From positions 682,001-746,000 of the forward strand of contig NZ_NBWU01000001.1 of NCBI RefSeq assembly GCF_002514735.1: 64,000 nucleotides of DNA, given 5' to 3'. Source of the DNA: Sediminicola luteus. Its GTDB lineage: Bacteria > Bacteroidota > Bacteroidia > Flavobacteriales > Flavobacteriaceae. The number at the start of each line of letters is the position of its first letter. Position 1 is the stretch's first letter. The translations under genes were made by a program, and so were the position numbers. The notes beneath the pieces are model-generated. The model did not search any database, was not told the DNA's origin, and was given only the letters and a program-made list of their open reading frames with translations. Below, piece by piece: positions 1 through 9,612 of the stretch.

Positions 1-917
1 TTAGGGTCGTAACTGCTTTCGGGCCCTTTGGGATCCAAACAGATTTTGGAGGTTTGTTGCCCCAACAATTGCTTGGTATCGGGTCGGTACCAATCGGTGG
101 TCCATTCCCAAACGTTACCGATCATATCGTAAAGACCATAGCCGTTCTTAGGGAAGGTTTTAACCGGGGCCGAGGTACGAAAGCCATCTTCCAAGGTGTT
201 GTTATACGGAAAATCGCCTTGGAAAAAATTGGCCAAGTAGGTATTCTCAGGGGTCAGTTCGTCGCCCCAGGCAAATTGCTTATTGGTTTCCCCACCCCTA
301 GAGGCAAACTCCCATTCGGCTTCTGTCGGTAAACGCTTCCCGGCCCATTTGGCATAGGCTTGGGCATCTTCATAGGCAATATGCACCACAGGATGGTCTT
401 CTTTACCGCTAATATCGGAACCGGGACCTTCGGGGTGTTGCCAGTCGGCTCCACGAATCCAGGCCCACCAACGAAAATGGGTATCTAAAGGCACTCGAAA
501 ATTAGGCGGATTGAATACCAATGAACCTGGTTGTAATAACGAATCTGCCGGCTTTGGGGTACCCGCGGGCAAGTCTTTCTTGATCTGCTCCCATTCTACC
601 GGTCGCTCGGCTATCGTCTTATATCCGGTGGCCTTAACAAATTCGGCATATTGGGCATTGGTCACCTCGGTCTCGTCCATATAAAAGGGCTTTACCTGTA
701 CCTGCAATTCCGGACCTTCGTGTCTTTCGGCCCAGGCGCCTTCCGACCCCATGGTATAAATGCCTCCTGGTACATAGACCATACCCTCATGGGCATCGGT
801 AGTGTCAGAAATCGATTCATCTGCTTTGGCCAACCCAGCCGTCTTTTTATCCTTACAGGAAAAAAGAGTGGCTAACATCAGAACTAAGCTCAGGTTTATA
901 ACTATCCGTTGGGTCAT
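1..917 (-). CDS. Formylglycine-generating enzyme (SUMF1/FGE) family lipoprotein, 3' end outside window
   Basis: The reading frame opens at 917 and runs off the left edge without a stop, giving about 305 residues. The N-terminus is a lipoprotein signal peptide ending in a lipobox (LFSC), so the product should be exported and lipid-anchored. FGE-family signatures follow in order: GMVYVPGG.YTMGSE, DETEVTNAQYAEFV, LPAGTPKP, HPVVHIAYEDAQAYAKWAGK, RLPTEAEWEFASRGG, NGYGLYDMIGNVWEW. Family enzymes oxidise a sulfatase cysteine or serine to formylglycine, or are non-enzymatic scaffolds such as GldJ/GldK. The TPKP and WEW motifs resemble true FGEs more than the gliding proteins. The catalytic cysteine region would lie in the missing C-terminus, so activity cannot be judged. 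It is divergent from the efflux operon starting at 1141. No sulfatase is visible in the window. Confidence 0.9.
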   Translation of the reverse strand, partial: MTQRIVINLSLVLMLATLFSCKDKKTAGLAKADESISDTTDAHEGMVYVPGGIYTMGSEGAWAERHEGPELQVQVKPFYMDETEVTNAQYAEFVKATGYKTIAERPVEWEQIKKDLPAGTPKPADSLLQPGSLVFNPPNFRVPLDTHFRWWAWIRGADWQHPEGPGSDISGKEDHPVVHIAYEDAQAYAKWAGKRLPTEAEWEFASRGGETNKQFAWGDELTPENTYLANFFQGDFPYNNTLEDGFRTSAPVKTFPKNGYGLYDMIGNVWEWTTDWYRPDTKQLLGQQTSKICLDPKGPESSYDP

Positions 918-1140
918 GGTTCGTTTCCGTATTTTCGGGTTCGCACAAATATAGACTATATTCCAATGGTTAAGTTTAATCGTTTTGGAAGTTCAATAAA
1001 ATCAAAACTGAAACCTCGAGATTTATGATATAATTTGGTTTCGCTTCATCGAAACATTACTAGTTTTGCCTTGGATTTTCCAGTTTTTAATCTTGGAAAA
1101 TTCCGTTATATTGTATGGGGAACGCACAAGACCTCCCCCA

Positions 1141-3510
1141 ATGAAAACATTTCGGATGAAAGCTAACTTTTTCCTACGAACGTCACGTTTTTTCGTACCG
1201 TTCGTACTACTATTATTCTTTGGGTCGCCCCTAGAGGCACAAGAAAAAAAGACCTATACCATTGGCATTTTGGGAGACGCTATGAATGAGCACTCCCGCG
1301 AATTGATGAACCAGATGATTCGTGAAACACAAGCCGTTGTAGGAGAGGATGCCATAATCAAATTCAGTGAAGATTATGTGCTTATCAATGAATTCAGTTT
1401 GGATCGTGCCACACAAAATTATAACCGCATGTTGGATATGCCCGTTGACCTGATCTTGGTCTTTGGTACCGTTAATGCTATGGTTATGGGGCAACAACAG
1501 CAGGGGTTTCCCAAACCTGTGATCTTGTATGGTTCTGTCAATAAAGACCTTATTCCCCTACGCTTCGATCAAACTACCTCGGGGGTAGGGAACCTAACGT
1601 ATTTAATCGCCTCCCAGTCGTATAAAGAAGACCTGACCACTTTTAAGGAATTGGTCGATTTCAAAACAATAGGGATCGCTATCGAAAGGCCCGTGGCCGA
1701 GTCGTTGCGTATCCAAGGGTTCCTGAATGATTTAATACCCCAATTCGATTCACAATACAAATTGATCGCCTACGACAATGCGGCCGATATCGTAGACGGC
1801 CTTGAAGGTATTGACGCACTTTACCTAGCCGGGGGGTTCTTCTTATCCGATTCCGAAATGGCCGCTTTGGCCCAAGAGTGTATCAGTAAGAACATTCCAA
1901 GTTTTACGGCTACAGAGGTAGACGATGTAGCTGCCGGACTTATGGCTACCAATACCCCACCCGAAAGTACCGAACAAATCTTACGACGTATTGCCCTTTC
2001 TATAGAAGGTTATGTGAATGGCACCCCCTTGGCCGACATGAACGTATTCATAGATTACGAAAAACGGTTGACCTTAAATTACAATACCGCCGAAAAAGTA
2101 GGGGTCGACCTGAAATACAGCACCATGGTCAAAACCGATTTTATAGGGGAATTGGTAAACCCGAAAGCGGTAAAAACCTATAATCTATTGGATGTGATGA
2201 CCCAAGCCTTGGAAACCAACCTAGGGTTACGGGCCGCACAAAAAGATGTTGAACTGAGCGTACAAGATACCCGAACAGCCAAAAGTAATTATCTGCCCAG
2301 TATTACAGCCAATGCCCAAGGTAAAAACGTAGATAAAGATATCGCCCTAATCACCAACCCGGAATGGTCTACCGCCGGAAGCATCAGTTTGGACCAAACC
2401 CTTTTCTCGGCTGCGGCCAATGCCAACATCAATGTTCAAAAACAATTGCTTTTGGCCCAAGAACAAAACTACCAAGCCGAGGCCTTGGACATGATATTCG
2501 AAGGGGCCCAGGCCTATTTCAATGTACTGGTGAACAAGGTAAACGTTAAGATCCAAAGTCAAAATCTAGAGCTTACCAAGAAAAACCTTAGGGTGGCCGA
2601 ACAGAATTTTGAGGCAGGGCAATCGGGCAAACCCGATATGTTACGTTTTAAAAGCCAAATGGCCCAGAACACCCAAACCTTGGTAGAGGCCATTAACCAA
2701 TTAGACCTTTCCTATCTTCAACTCAACCAATTGTTGAACAACCCACTGGACCACGAAATCGAAGTGGCCGATGCCGTATTCGGCCAAGGGGTATTCGAGC
2801 GGTATAATTATAATGAACTTACCGAGCTTTTAGATAATCCAAGTCTACGCGAACCATTCGGGGAATTCTTGAGCCTCGAAGCCCTTAAGAATGCTCCCGA
2901 ACTGCGTTCTATGGCATATAACCTGGAAGCAACCGAACGCAATATCAAACTTTTTGGCTTAGGCAGGTTTCTACCAACCCTGGGACTGCAAGGCGGATAC
3001 AACAAAAACTTTAACCAATGGGGTAAAGGGGCCACTGACCTTAACCTTGGCGGATACAATGTTGCGTTGGCTGTGAGCATTCCCTTAGTTGATAGAAATA
3101 GGCAAAACATCAACAAAAAAACGGCCATGATCCAAAAAGAACAATTGCTGTTGAACAAAGAAGGTTTGGAACAACGGGTTCGCACCAACATCAGAACAGG
3201 TATGCTATCGGTAATTAATGAGTACTCGAATATTAAACTCTCCGACATTTCGGAAGAAGCCGCCCGGGAAGGGTACGAACTCACTGAGGTATCCTATTCC
3301 GAAGGGGCCGTGAACATCGTACAGTTACTCGATGCCCAAAATAACTACCTGAACGCCCAATTGGCCAATGCCAGTGCGAAATACCAATTTTTGTTGAATT
3401 CAATCCAGCTAGAACGTTTTATCGGTTATAACTTTCTATTGCATAGCGACGCAGAGAACCTCGAGTTTATGAACCGTTTCGAAGATTACCTTAACAATCC
3501 TACCAATTAA
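1141..3510 (+). CDS. TolC-family outer membrane efflux protein with N-terminal ABC substrate-binding-like domain
   Basis: A 789-residue exported protein. The in-frame ATG at 1141 is preferred over 1066 because it places a hydrophobic signal peptide (FFVPFVLLLFFGSPLEAQ) near the N-terminus. After the signal, roughly 300 residues resemble the ABC_sub_bind family of periplasmic substrate-binding proteins (TIGILGDAMNEHS, LILVFGTVNAMV, YLAGGFFLSDSEM). The last 450 residues look like a TolC outer-membrane factor: two coiled-coil repeats rich in Gln/Asn/Ala and the phrase YSEGAVNIVQLLDAQNNYLN. TolC proteins form the outer-membrane duct of tripartite pumps. Only 10 bases separate it from the adaptor gene, so the three genes form an operon. 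The fused binding domain is unusual for a TolC and may capture a ligand at the duct. The ligand is unknown. Confidence 0.88.
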   Translation: MKTFRMKANFFLRTSRFFVPFVLLLFFGSPLEAQEKKTYTIGILGDAMNEHSRELMNQMIRETQAVVGEDAIIKFSEDYVLINEFSLDRATQNYNRMLDMPVDLILVFGTVNAMVMGQQQQGFPKPVILYGSVNKDLIPLRFDQTTSGVGNLTYLIASQSYKEDLTTFKELVDFKTIGIAIERPVAESLRIQGFLNDLIPQFDSQYKLIAYDNAADIVDGLEGIDALYLAGGFFLSDSEMAALAQECISKNIPSFTATEVDDVAAGLMATNTPPESTEQILRRIALSIEGYVNGTPLADMNVFIDYEKRLTLNYNTAEKVGVDLKYSTMVKTDFIGELVNPKAVKTYNLLDVMTQALETNLGLRAAQKDVELSVQDTRTAKSNYLPSITANAQGKNVDKDIALITNPEWSTAGSISLDQTLFSAAANANINVQKQLLLAQEQNYQAEALDMIFEGAQAYFNVLVNKVNVKIQSQNLELTKKNLRVAEQNFEAGQSGKPDMLRFKSQMAQNTQTLVEAINQLDLSYLQLNQLLNNPLDHEIEVADAVFGQGVFERYNYNELTELLDNPSLREPFGEFLSLEALKNAPELRSMAYNLEATERNIKLFGLGRFLPTLGLQGGYNKNFNQWGKGATDLNLGGYNVALAVSIPLVDRNRQNINKKTAMIQKEQLLLNKEGLEQRVRTNIRTGMLSVINEYSNIKLSDISEEAAREGYELTEVSYSEGAVNIVQLLDAQNNYLNAQLANASAKYQFLLNSIQLERFIGYNFLLHSDAENLEFMNRFEDYLNNPTN

Positions 3511-3520
3511 AATAATGCCC

Positions 3521-4606
3521 ATGAGATATTTCACCCTCCTAGCTTGTTCCCTACTATTAACCCTAACCGTAGGATGTAAAGAAGAACCTAAGGAAACGGC
3601 CCAGGTCGTGCGACCCATTAAGTTTGAAAAAGTCGGACTTATGGGCGGTGGTAAAAAACGGACTTTTAGCGGAACGGCCCGTACCAATAAGATCATTAAT
3701 CTGAGTTTCCGCGGACAAGGTATCCTGACCGAGTTGAACATCAAAATAGGTCAGCATGTAAAAAAAGGGGAATTGTTAGGCCGTTTGGACAATGTTCAGA
3801 ACCGCCTCAACTACGAAACCGCCATTGCCACACTTACCAGTAATACTTCGGAAATGAATACGGCCAAACTCAACCTAGACCGTAACCGTATTTTGTATGA
3901 AAAAGGCTCGGCATCCCTGAGTGATTTCGAAACGGCCAAAAACTCCTATACCACCGCACAAAGTGGATACGAATCGGCCAAGCGTACCGTGGCCATTCAA
4001 AAAGACCAGATCAACTACGGCTACTTATACGCTCCGGAAGATGGTACTATTTCGGCCGTAAACGTAGAGGTCGATGAAAATATCGGGTCCGGAAAAGTGG
4101 TGGGTGTTTTAAATTCGGGCGTTCGTATGGAAATCGCCTTGGGTCTGCCCGAAAGTGTGATCAACCAAGTCTCTGAGGGTATGAAGGCCAGCGTCAGCTT
4201 TTCTACCTTGGGTGACACCAGTTTTACCGGTACGGTCACCGAACTTTCACCAGCGGTAGATGCCAATACGGCCACCTATCCTTCCCGTATTACTATAGAC
4301 AATCCGGCAGACGAGATAAAGAGTGGTATGGCCGCCAATGTTACCTTTAATTTGGGTGCCGAGGCCGACCATAAACCCCTACCCTTGGTTCCGGCCCAGG
4401 CCGTGGGTGAGGACAGCAACGGCAACTTCGTGTTTTTGGTAAACCAAGAAGGCGACAAAGCCACCGTGAGCAAACATCCGGTTACCGTGGGCGAACTTAC
4501 TTCCGAAGGTTTCGCCATAACCCAAGGGCTTAGTGAAGGCCAATTGATCGCTACGGCTGGCCTACAGACCTTGCTCGATGGCCAACAAGTTTCCCTGGAC
4601 CAATAA
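3521..4606 (+). CDS. RND efflux periplasmic adaptor (membrane fusion protein) lipoprotein
   Basis: A 361-residue adaptor with a lipobox signal (LTLTVGC), so it is anchored by lipid in the inner-membrane periplasmic leaflet. A start at 3515 (MPMRYF) is equally possible. The hallmark biotinyl/lipoyl half-motifs flank a coiled-coil hairpin: GQGILTELNIKIGQHVKKGE before it and YLYAPEDGTISAVNVEVDEN after it. A beta-barrel and membrane-proximal domain follow (VPAQAVGEDSNGNFVFLVN). Proteins of this family bridge the RND pump and the TolC duct. It sits between the TolC-like gene and the permease, with 18 bases to the permease start, completing a standard tripartite operon. The substrate cannot be read from the sequence. 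Confidence 0.93.
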   Translation: MRYFTLLACSLLLTLTVGCKEEPKETAQVVRPIKFEKVGLMGGGKKRTFSGTARTNKIINLSFRGQGILTELNIKIGQHVKKGELLGRLDNVQNRLNYETAIATLTSNTSEMNTAKLNLDRNRILYEKGSASLSDFETAKNSYTTAQSGYESAKRTVAIQKDQINYGYLYAPEDGTISAVNVEVDENIGSGKVVGVLNSGVRMEIALGLPESVINQVSEGMKASVSFSTLGDTSFTGTVTELSPAVDANTATYPSRITIDNPADEIKSGMAANVTFNLGAEADHKPLPLVPAQAVGEDSNGNFVFLVNQEGDKATVSKHPVTVGELTSEGFAITQGLSEGQLIATAGLQTLLDGQQVSLDQ

Positions 4607-4624
4607 CCAAACGCCCTGCCGCAA

Positions 4625-7600
4625 ATGAACTTAGCAAAATTCTCCATAGAAAAAAACCGGATTACCTTTATGGTGCTGGCCACCGTACTGATTATGGGTG
4701 TGAGTATGTACCAATCACTTCCGCGCGACAGTATGCCTCCCTATACCATTCGGGTAGCCACCATAGTCTCTTCCTTCCCAGGGGCTAGCCCCGAACGGGT
4801 AGAACTCTTGGTGACCGATAAGGTAGAAAAGGTAACCCAAGAACTACCCGAACTCGACGAGGTAAGCTCTACCTCCCGATCGGGCCTGTCGGTAGTCTCG
4901 GTTACCCTAAAAGACGAAACCCCACCAGAGGCCCTACAGGCCGTTTGGGACCGCCTTCGCCGTAAGCTGGACGATATCGAAGGCTTGCCCGAAGGGGTTG
5001 TACCCAGCCTGCAAGACGATGGTATTGGCGATGTATATGGGATTGCCCTTGGCCTTACCTCCGACGGATTCTCCTATGCCGAACTAAAAGAATTTGCCGA
5101 TGACATCAAAGACGAACTCATCAAACTGCCCGATGCCGCCAAGGTAGAGATTGGTGGGGATCAAGAAGAACGGGTTTTTGTTGAGTTCGACAACGCCCGC
5201 TTACGGGAATACGGGCTCTCGTCAAGTAAACTGCAAAGCATTATCGGTTCTACCAACATCTTGAACTCGGGCGGGCAGATCAACTTACAGGACGAACGTA
5301 TTATTCTCGAACCTACCGGAAACTTCGATTCGGTTGAAGACATCAAACAAATACTAGTGCCCGTTGGGGAAGACGAAAGTCAGTTGGTGGCGCTAGAAGA
5401 TATTACGACGGTAGTCAAAGGCTATATAGACCCGGCCAAACAAAAAGTACGTGTTAATGGTAAGGACGCCATTTCGCTGCATGTAAACCTTAAGGCCGGT
5501 AGTAATGTGATCAAGTTAGGTGAAGATGTAGATCGGGTAGTGGCCAAATGGCAACAGAAACTGCCCGTTGGTATCGAATTTTCGCGACTGGCCTCCATAG
5601 ACCAATACATCGATGTAAAGATCAAAGACTTTGTAGTGAACCTCATGCAATCGATTGTTATCGTATTGGCGGTTATGCTTTTCTTTTTAGGTATGCGTTC
5701 CGGTTTGGTCATTGCCAGTCTTATTCCGATTGTGGTCATTACCACCCTTATGATCATGGGGGTCATTAATATGGGGCTCAATCAGGTGACCTTGGCCGCC
5801 TTGATCATGGCCCTGGGTATGATGGTAGACAACGCCATTGTAGTGGCCGAGACTATTATGGTAAAGATGGAAAAAGGTACGGCCGCAAAACAAGCGGCCA
5901 TAGAGGCCTGTTCCGAACTCTTTACCCCCTTGCTTATCTCTACCTTAACCACCTCGGCTGCCTTTTTATCATTCTATTTGGCCGAATCGACCATGGGAGA
6001 CATCGTAGGCCCCATCTTCGTGGTTATTTCCATTGCCCTGCTCTCTTCTTGGTTTATCGCCCTGACTATTGTAACCTTACTTTGCGTACTGTTTTTGAAG
6101 CAAAAAGAAAAAGGGGAAGCCGAAAAACCAAGTTTTATCGATCGCCTGATAGATACCCTGAAGGGATACTATAAAAGTTTGATTCTTGCCGCATTGGCAC
6201 GTAAGTATATGGTTATCGGTATCATATTCGGGGCCTTCTTCTTATCGCTTTACGGCTTTACCAAAGTGGCTTTCATATTCTTTCCGGATAGTGATCGGAA
6301 TATGATTACCGTAGATATCAACCTTCCGGAAAGCACTCGTATCGAACGTACCTCGGAACTTGTGGGCAGTATAGAAAAGTTTATGACCGATTCGCTTCAG
6401 GTTACAGAATCGCGGGTAAACGGTATCGTAGATTGGTCTTGCTTTATTGGCGAGGGGCCGGAATCCTACGACCTAGGGTATTCTCCCGACGAGGCGAATT
6501 CCAACTATGCGCATATGCTGGTCAACACCTCCTCCTTTGAGGTGAACAACGCCATGATCGCCAAGATCGATGCCTATTGTTTCCAAAATTTCCCCAATGC
6601 CGATGTAAAGGTAGGGGCCTTGGGTTCTGGGGGTAGCGGTACGCCTATCGAGGTAAAGGTTTCCGGTGATAACCCCGATGTATTGGCCCAGATTTCGGAA
6701 AAGGTCAAGATGAAACTGTCCCAAATATCGGGCACCAAGAACATTAAGGACGATTGGGGGCCCAAAACCAAGAAATTCGTTATCGACATTGACCAGAACC
6801 GAGCCAAACTGGCCGGTATTACTAACCAAGATGTGGCCGTGAGCCTGCAAACCGTTTTAGATGGGTTTAGGACCGGTGAATATCGCGAAGACGATAAATC
6901 GATTCCGATTATGATGCGTGGCGATGCCGATCAACAGCAGACCTTGGAATCGTTGGAGACCTTGAACGTCTATGCCCAAAACTCGGGTAAAAGCGTCCCA
7001 CTTTTACAGGTGGCCAGTATCGTACCCCAATGGCAGTATTCCAGTATCCGTCGTTTGGATATTTTTAGGACCATCAATATCTCCAGTGAATTACGGGCCG
7101 ATGGGAATGCCTCGGCCATTACTGCCGAAATCAAACCCTGGATCGAGGCCGAGGCCGCCAACTGGCCCGATGGCTACACCTATAAATTCGGAGGAGATGC
7201 CGAGAACACGGCCGATAATATGGGGGCCGTGGTTAAGTACCTGCCACTTTCCGCTTTTATCATCTTACTCTTATTGATCATCCAATTCAATTCGTTCCGT
7301 AAAATGACCATGATCACCCTTACCATTCCTTTGGGCATCATTGGTGTAGTGGCCGGTTTGTTACTTTTTGGGGAAGCCTTTGGATTTATGCCTTTCCTAG
7401 GGGTAATATCCTTGGCCGGTATCGTGATCAACAACGCCATTGTATTGATCGATAGGATCGAAATAGAACAGAACGAACTCAAGCGAAACATACACGATGC
7501 CATCATCATGGCTTGTCTGCAGCGATTCCGTCCCATTCTCTTGGCTACTTTTACCACCGTACTCGGGCTTATCCCCCTTTATCTGAGTGGTGGGGAAATG

Positions 7601-7744
7601 TGGGAAGGTATGGCCGTTAGTATCATGGTCGGACTCATTTTCGGAACCTTTATCACCCTGGTCTTTATTCCGGCCAGTTACAGTATTCTGTATAAGGTAC
7701 ATTACAGCGATTATAGCTTTAATGAGGCCCTGATGAAGGAGTAA
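4625..7744 (+). CDS. RND efflux transporter permease (AcrB/HAE1-like)
   Basis: A 1039-residue inner-membrane proton-driven exporter of the usual HAE1 length. It shows one N-terminal membrane segment, a periplasmic porter domain, a block of membrane segments from about residue 340, and a second copy of the same plan in the C-terminal half. The fourth-segment signature is GMMVDNAIVVAETI, with Asp at about 402 followed by Asn instead of the Asp-Asp pair of AcrB. The equivalent second-half motif is VINNAIVLIDRIEIE. The second porter domain is Gly/Ser-rich (GALGSGGSGTPIEV). It is the last gene of the operon begun by the TolC-like protein. No regulator is adjacent. The export substrate is unknown. 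Confidence 0.95.
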   Translation: MNLAKFSIEKNRITFMVLATVLIMGVSMYQSLPRDSMPPYTIRVATIVSSFPGASPERVELLVTDKVEKVTQELPELDEVSSTSRSGLSVVSVTLKDETPPEALQAVWDRLRRKLDDIEGLPEGVVPSLQDDGIGDVYGIALGLTSDGFSYAELKEFADDIKDELIKLPDAAKVEIGGDQEERVFVEFDNARLREYGLSSSKLQSIIGSTNILNSGGQINLQDERIILEPTGNFDSVEDIKQILVPVGEDESQLVALEDITTVVKGYIDPAKQKVRVNGKDAISLHVNLKAGSNVIKLGEDVDRVVAKWQQKLPVGIEFSRLASIDQYIDVKIKDFVVNLMQSIVIVLAVMLFFLGMRSGLVIASLIPIVVITTLMIMGVINMGLNQVTLAALIMALGMMVDNAIVVAETIMVKMEKGTAAKQAAIEACSELFTPLLISTLTTSAAFLSFYLAESTMGDIVGPIFVVISIALLSSWFIALTIVTLLCVLFLKQKEKGEAEKPSFIDRLIDTLKGYYKSLILAALARKYMVIGIIFGAFFLSLYGFTKVAFIFFPDSDRNMITVDINLPESTRIERTSELVGSIEKFMTDSLQVTESRVNGIVDWSCFIGEGPESYDLGYSPDEANSNYAHMLVNTSSFEVNNAMIAKIDAYCFQNFPNADVKVGALGSGGSGTPIEVKVSGDNPDVLAQISEKVKMKLSQISGTKNIKDDWGPKTKKFVIDIDQNRAKLAGITNQDVAVSLQTVLDGFRTGEYREDDKSIPIMMRGDADQQQTLESLETLNVYAQNSGKSVPLLQVASIVPQWQYSSIRRLDIFRTINISSELRADGNASAITAEIKPWIEAEAANWPDGYTYKFGGDAENTADNMGAVVKYLPLSAFIILLLLIIQFNSFRKMTMITLTIPLGIIGVVAGLLLFGEAFGFMPFLGVISLAGIVINNAIVLIDRIEIEQNELKRNIHDAIIMACLQRFRPILLATFTTVLGLIPLYLSGGEMWEGMAVSIMVGLIFGTFITLVFIPASYSILYKVHYSDYSFNEALMKE

Positions 7745-7767
7745 AACATCTCTTGAATGAAATATTT

Positions 7768-7808
7768 AGAGCCAGACTGGATCATATCCTATGGATTAGT
7801 CTGGCTTT
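7768..7808 (+). terminator. Hairpin after the first RND operon
   Basis: An 11-bp stem (AGAGCCAGACT with AGTCTGGCTTT, one G-T pair) encloses a smaller GGAT/ATCC hairpin and is followed by a short T-rich run. It lies 24 bases after the permease stop, so it is a plausible transcription terminator or 3' stabiliser. The T tract is short, so intrinsic strength is uncertain. Confidence 0.55.
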
Positions 7809-7909
7809 ATGAATTCCCTACAAAATATATAGGAATTGCATGGAATAATACGAATAGCTCCTTAATTCGTCTTTTTTATTCCATATTCTTTAAAATTGGT
7901 TAAACCCCC

Positions 7910-7917
7910 TATCTTTG
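7910..7917 (+). promoter_or_regulatory. Sigma-ABfr -7-like element (TATCTTTG) before the aminotransferase gene
   Basis: TATCTTTG matches the Bacteroidetes -7 consensus TAnnTTTG and lies 43 bases before the ATG at 7961. No perfect TTTG sits 19-21 bases upstream, so this is a partial match. Confidence 0.4.
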
Positions 7918-7960
7918 ACGCGCCCAGCTTAAAATATTTCTTGGGATTAAGTCAAAGGTT

Positions 7961-9424
7961 ATGGAATTGGAACAGCATTTTGCCACCTTTAGGGAGCATA
8001 TCGTAGGTCAGGGGAAATCTTTTGAAAGTTTACACGGGAAACAACCCCTAATTTATGCCGATTGGATTGCCAGCGGACGGCTTTATGGCCCTATTGAAGA
8101 TACGATGCGCAATGAAATCGGACCCATGGTGGCCAATACCCATAGTTTTTCTAGCGAGACCGGAAAAGCCTCAACCTATGCCTATCGCCATGCCCGACAA
8201 ATTATTAAAGACCATGTAAACGCCGGAACCAACGATGTTTTGGTGACCACCGGTACCGGCATGACCGGCGCCTTGGCGCGTTTACAACGTATTATGGGGC
8301 TTCGTGTTGCCGATGCCCAGGCAAAAAAACAAACGCTTCCGGAAGCTGAAAGACCCGTTGTTTTCATCACCCATATGGAGCACCATTCCAATCAAGTACC
8401 TTGGATGGAGACACTGGCCGATGTCGTGTTATTGCCCTGTGATGGCGAACTAAACGTAAATCCTACGGCATTGGAAGAAGCCTTAACCAAATATGCCGAT
8501 AGAAAAATTAAAATCGGTGCCTTTACCGCCGCTTCCAATGTCACCGGAATTATTACCCCATACAGCGAACTAGCCAAAATAATGCACCGCCACGGGGGTA
8601 TCTGTATTATGGATTTTGCCGCCTCGGCCCCTTATGTAGCCATAGATATGCATCCTGCGGATTCGGAAGCCAAACTGGATGCCGTCATATTCTCGCCCCA
8701 CAAATTCTTGGGCGGCCCCGGAACCTGTGGCGTATTGGTTTTCGATAAAAAGTTGTATCAGGTCAATTGCCCAGATGTACCTGGTGGTGGTAACGTAAAA
8801 TGGACCGACCCTTGGGGCAATTATCAATATTACGACGATATTGAGACCAAGGAAGATGGGGGTACACCCGGCTTTCTTCAAGTAATGCGGGCCGCACTTT
8901 GTATGCGACTGAAAGACAAGATGGGTACCGATAATATCGCTGCCCGGGAAGAAGAGTTATTGGAAACCACCTTTACCCGCCTACGGGCTATACCCAATGT
9001 ATCGGTCTTGGGCGACAATGGCAAAACACGCATAGGTGTGGTCTCCTTTAATGTAGACGGCGCCCATTATAATTTGATCGTACGCCTACTGAACGACCGT
9101 TTCGGCATACAGGTTAGGGGTGGTTGGTCTTGTGCGAGTACCTATGGGCATCACCTCTTTCAGATCGATGCCAAAAAATCTGGTGAAATTACAAAAGGTA
9201 TCCAAACCAAAAACCTAACCGACAAACCGGGTTGGGTACGTCTGTCATTGCATCCGGTTACCTCGAATAAGGAGCTGGCATATATACTCGATGCCATCGA
9301 AAAGGTGGCCGCACACCATTTAGAATGGGCTACCGACTATACCTATAACCCGGCTTCGAACGAATTTGAACATGTTTCGGGAGATGCAAAAATGTTAGCC
9401 ACCGTTACCGATTGGTTCGCATAG
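7961..9424 (+). CDS. Class V aminotransferase-fold PLP enzyme (cysteine desulfurase/selenocysteine lyase-like)
   Basis: A 487-residue cytosolic PLP enzyme with no signal peptide. The cofactor-binding lysine is Lys248 in FSPHKFLGGPGTCGVL, and the PLP-ring aspartate is Asp218 in IMDFAASAPY. THMEHHSNQVPW is the usual class V substrate-pocket segment. A cysteine at 391 sits in VRGGWSCASTYGHHLF, the position of the SufS catalytic loop (RxGHHCA-type), which hints at sulfur transfer from cysteine. The protein is about 80 residues longer than SufS and no suf genes are adjacent, so a dedicated Fe-S assembly role is doubtful. It is a single gene with its own promoter-like element. The class assignment is firm; the substrate is inferred. 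Confidence 0.85.
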   Translation: MELEQHFATFREHIVGQGKSFESLHGKQPLIYADWIASGRLYGPIEDTMRNEIGPMVANTHSFSSETGKASTYAYRHARQIIKDHVNAGTNDVLVTTGTGMTGALARLQRIMGLRVADAQAKKQTLPEAERPVVFITHMEHHSNQVPWMETLADVVLLPCDGELNVNPTALEEALTKYADRKIKIGAFTAASNVTGIITPYSELAKIMHRHGGICIMDFAASAPYVAIDMHPADSEAKLDAVIFSPHKFLGGPGTCGVLVFDKKLYQVNCPDVPGGGNVKWTDPWGNYQYYDDIETKEDGGTPGFLQVMRAALCMRLKDKMGTDNIAAREEELLETTFTRLRAIPNVSVLGDNGKTRIGVVSFNVDGAHYNLIVRLLNDRFGIQVRGGWSCASTYGHHLFQIDAKKSGEITKGIQTKNLTDKPGWVRLSLHPVTSNKELAYILDAIEKVAAHHLEWATDYTYNPASNEFEHVSGDAKMLATVTDWFA

Positions 9425-9510
9425 CTATCTTTCTGTGATCCTTATTGTTGATAAGTAGTAGCGGGTTTTAGACGAAGCCACCGTTTTTTCGCCCAAGGGT
9501 TATGCCCGGC

Positions 9511-9543
9511 TTTGGTAAATAACCCTAGACCAAGCTATTTTTG
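9511..9543 (+). promoter_or_regulatory. Sigma-ABfr promoter (TTTG-N21-TATTTTTG)
   Basis: TTTG at 9511-9514 and TATTTTTG at 9536-9543 are separated by 21 bases, a full match to the Bacteroidetes consensus. The -7 element overlaps the alternative upstream ATG at 9541, which argues for translation from the ATG at 9613. Confidence 0.65.
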
Positions 9544-9612
9544 TGTTTCTCCTCTTCTTACCCGGATCCATATCCGGACTTTTCCCTTTGTGCGACGGGA
9601 ACACGCACAACC

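Noticed and set aside
1-917. Gliding motility lipoprotein GldJ or GldK
   Set aside because: The motif set (LPAGTPKP, RLPTEAEWEFASRGG, GNVWEW) matches true formylglycine-generating enzymes better, and no gld neighbours are seen; not fully excluded because the C-terminus is missing.
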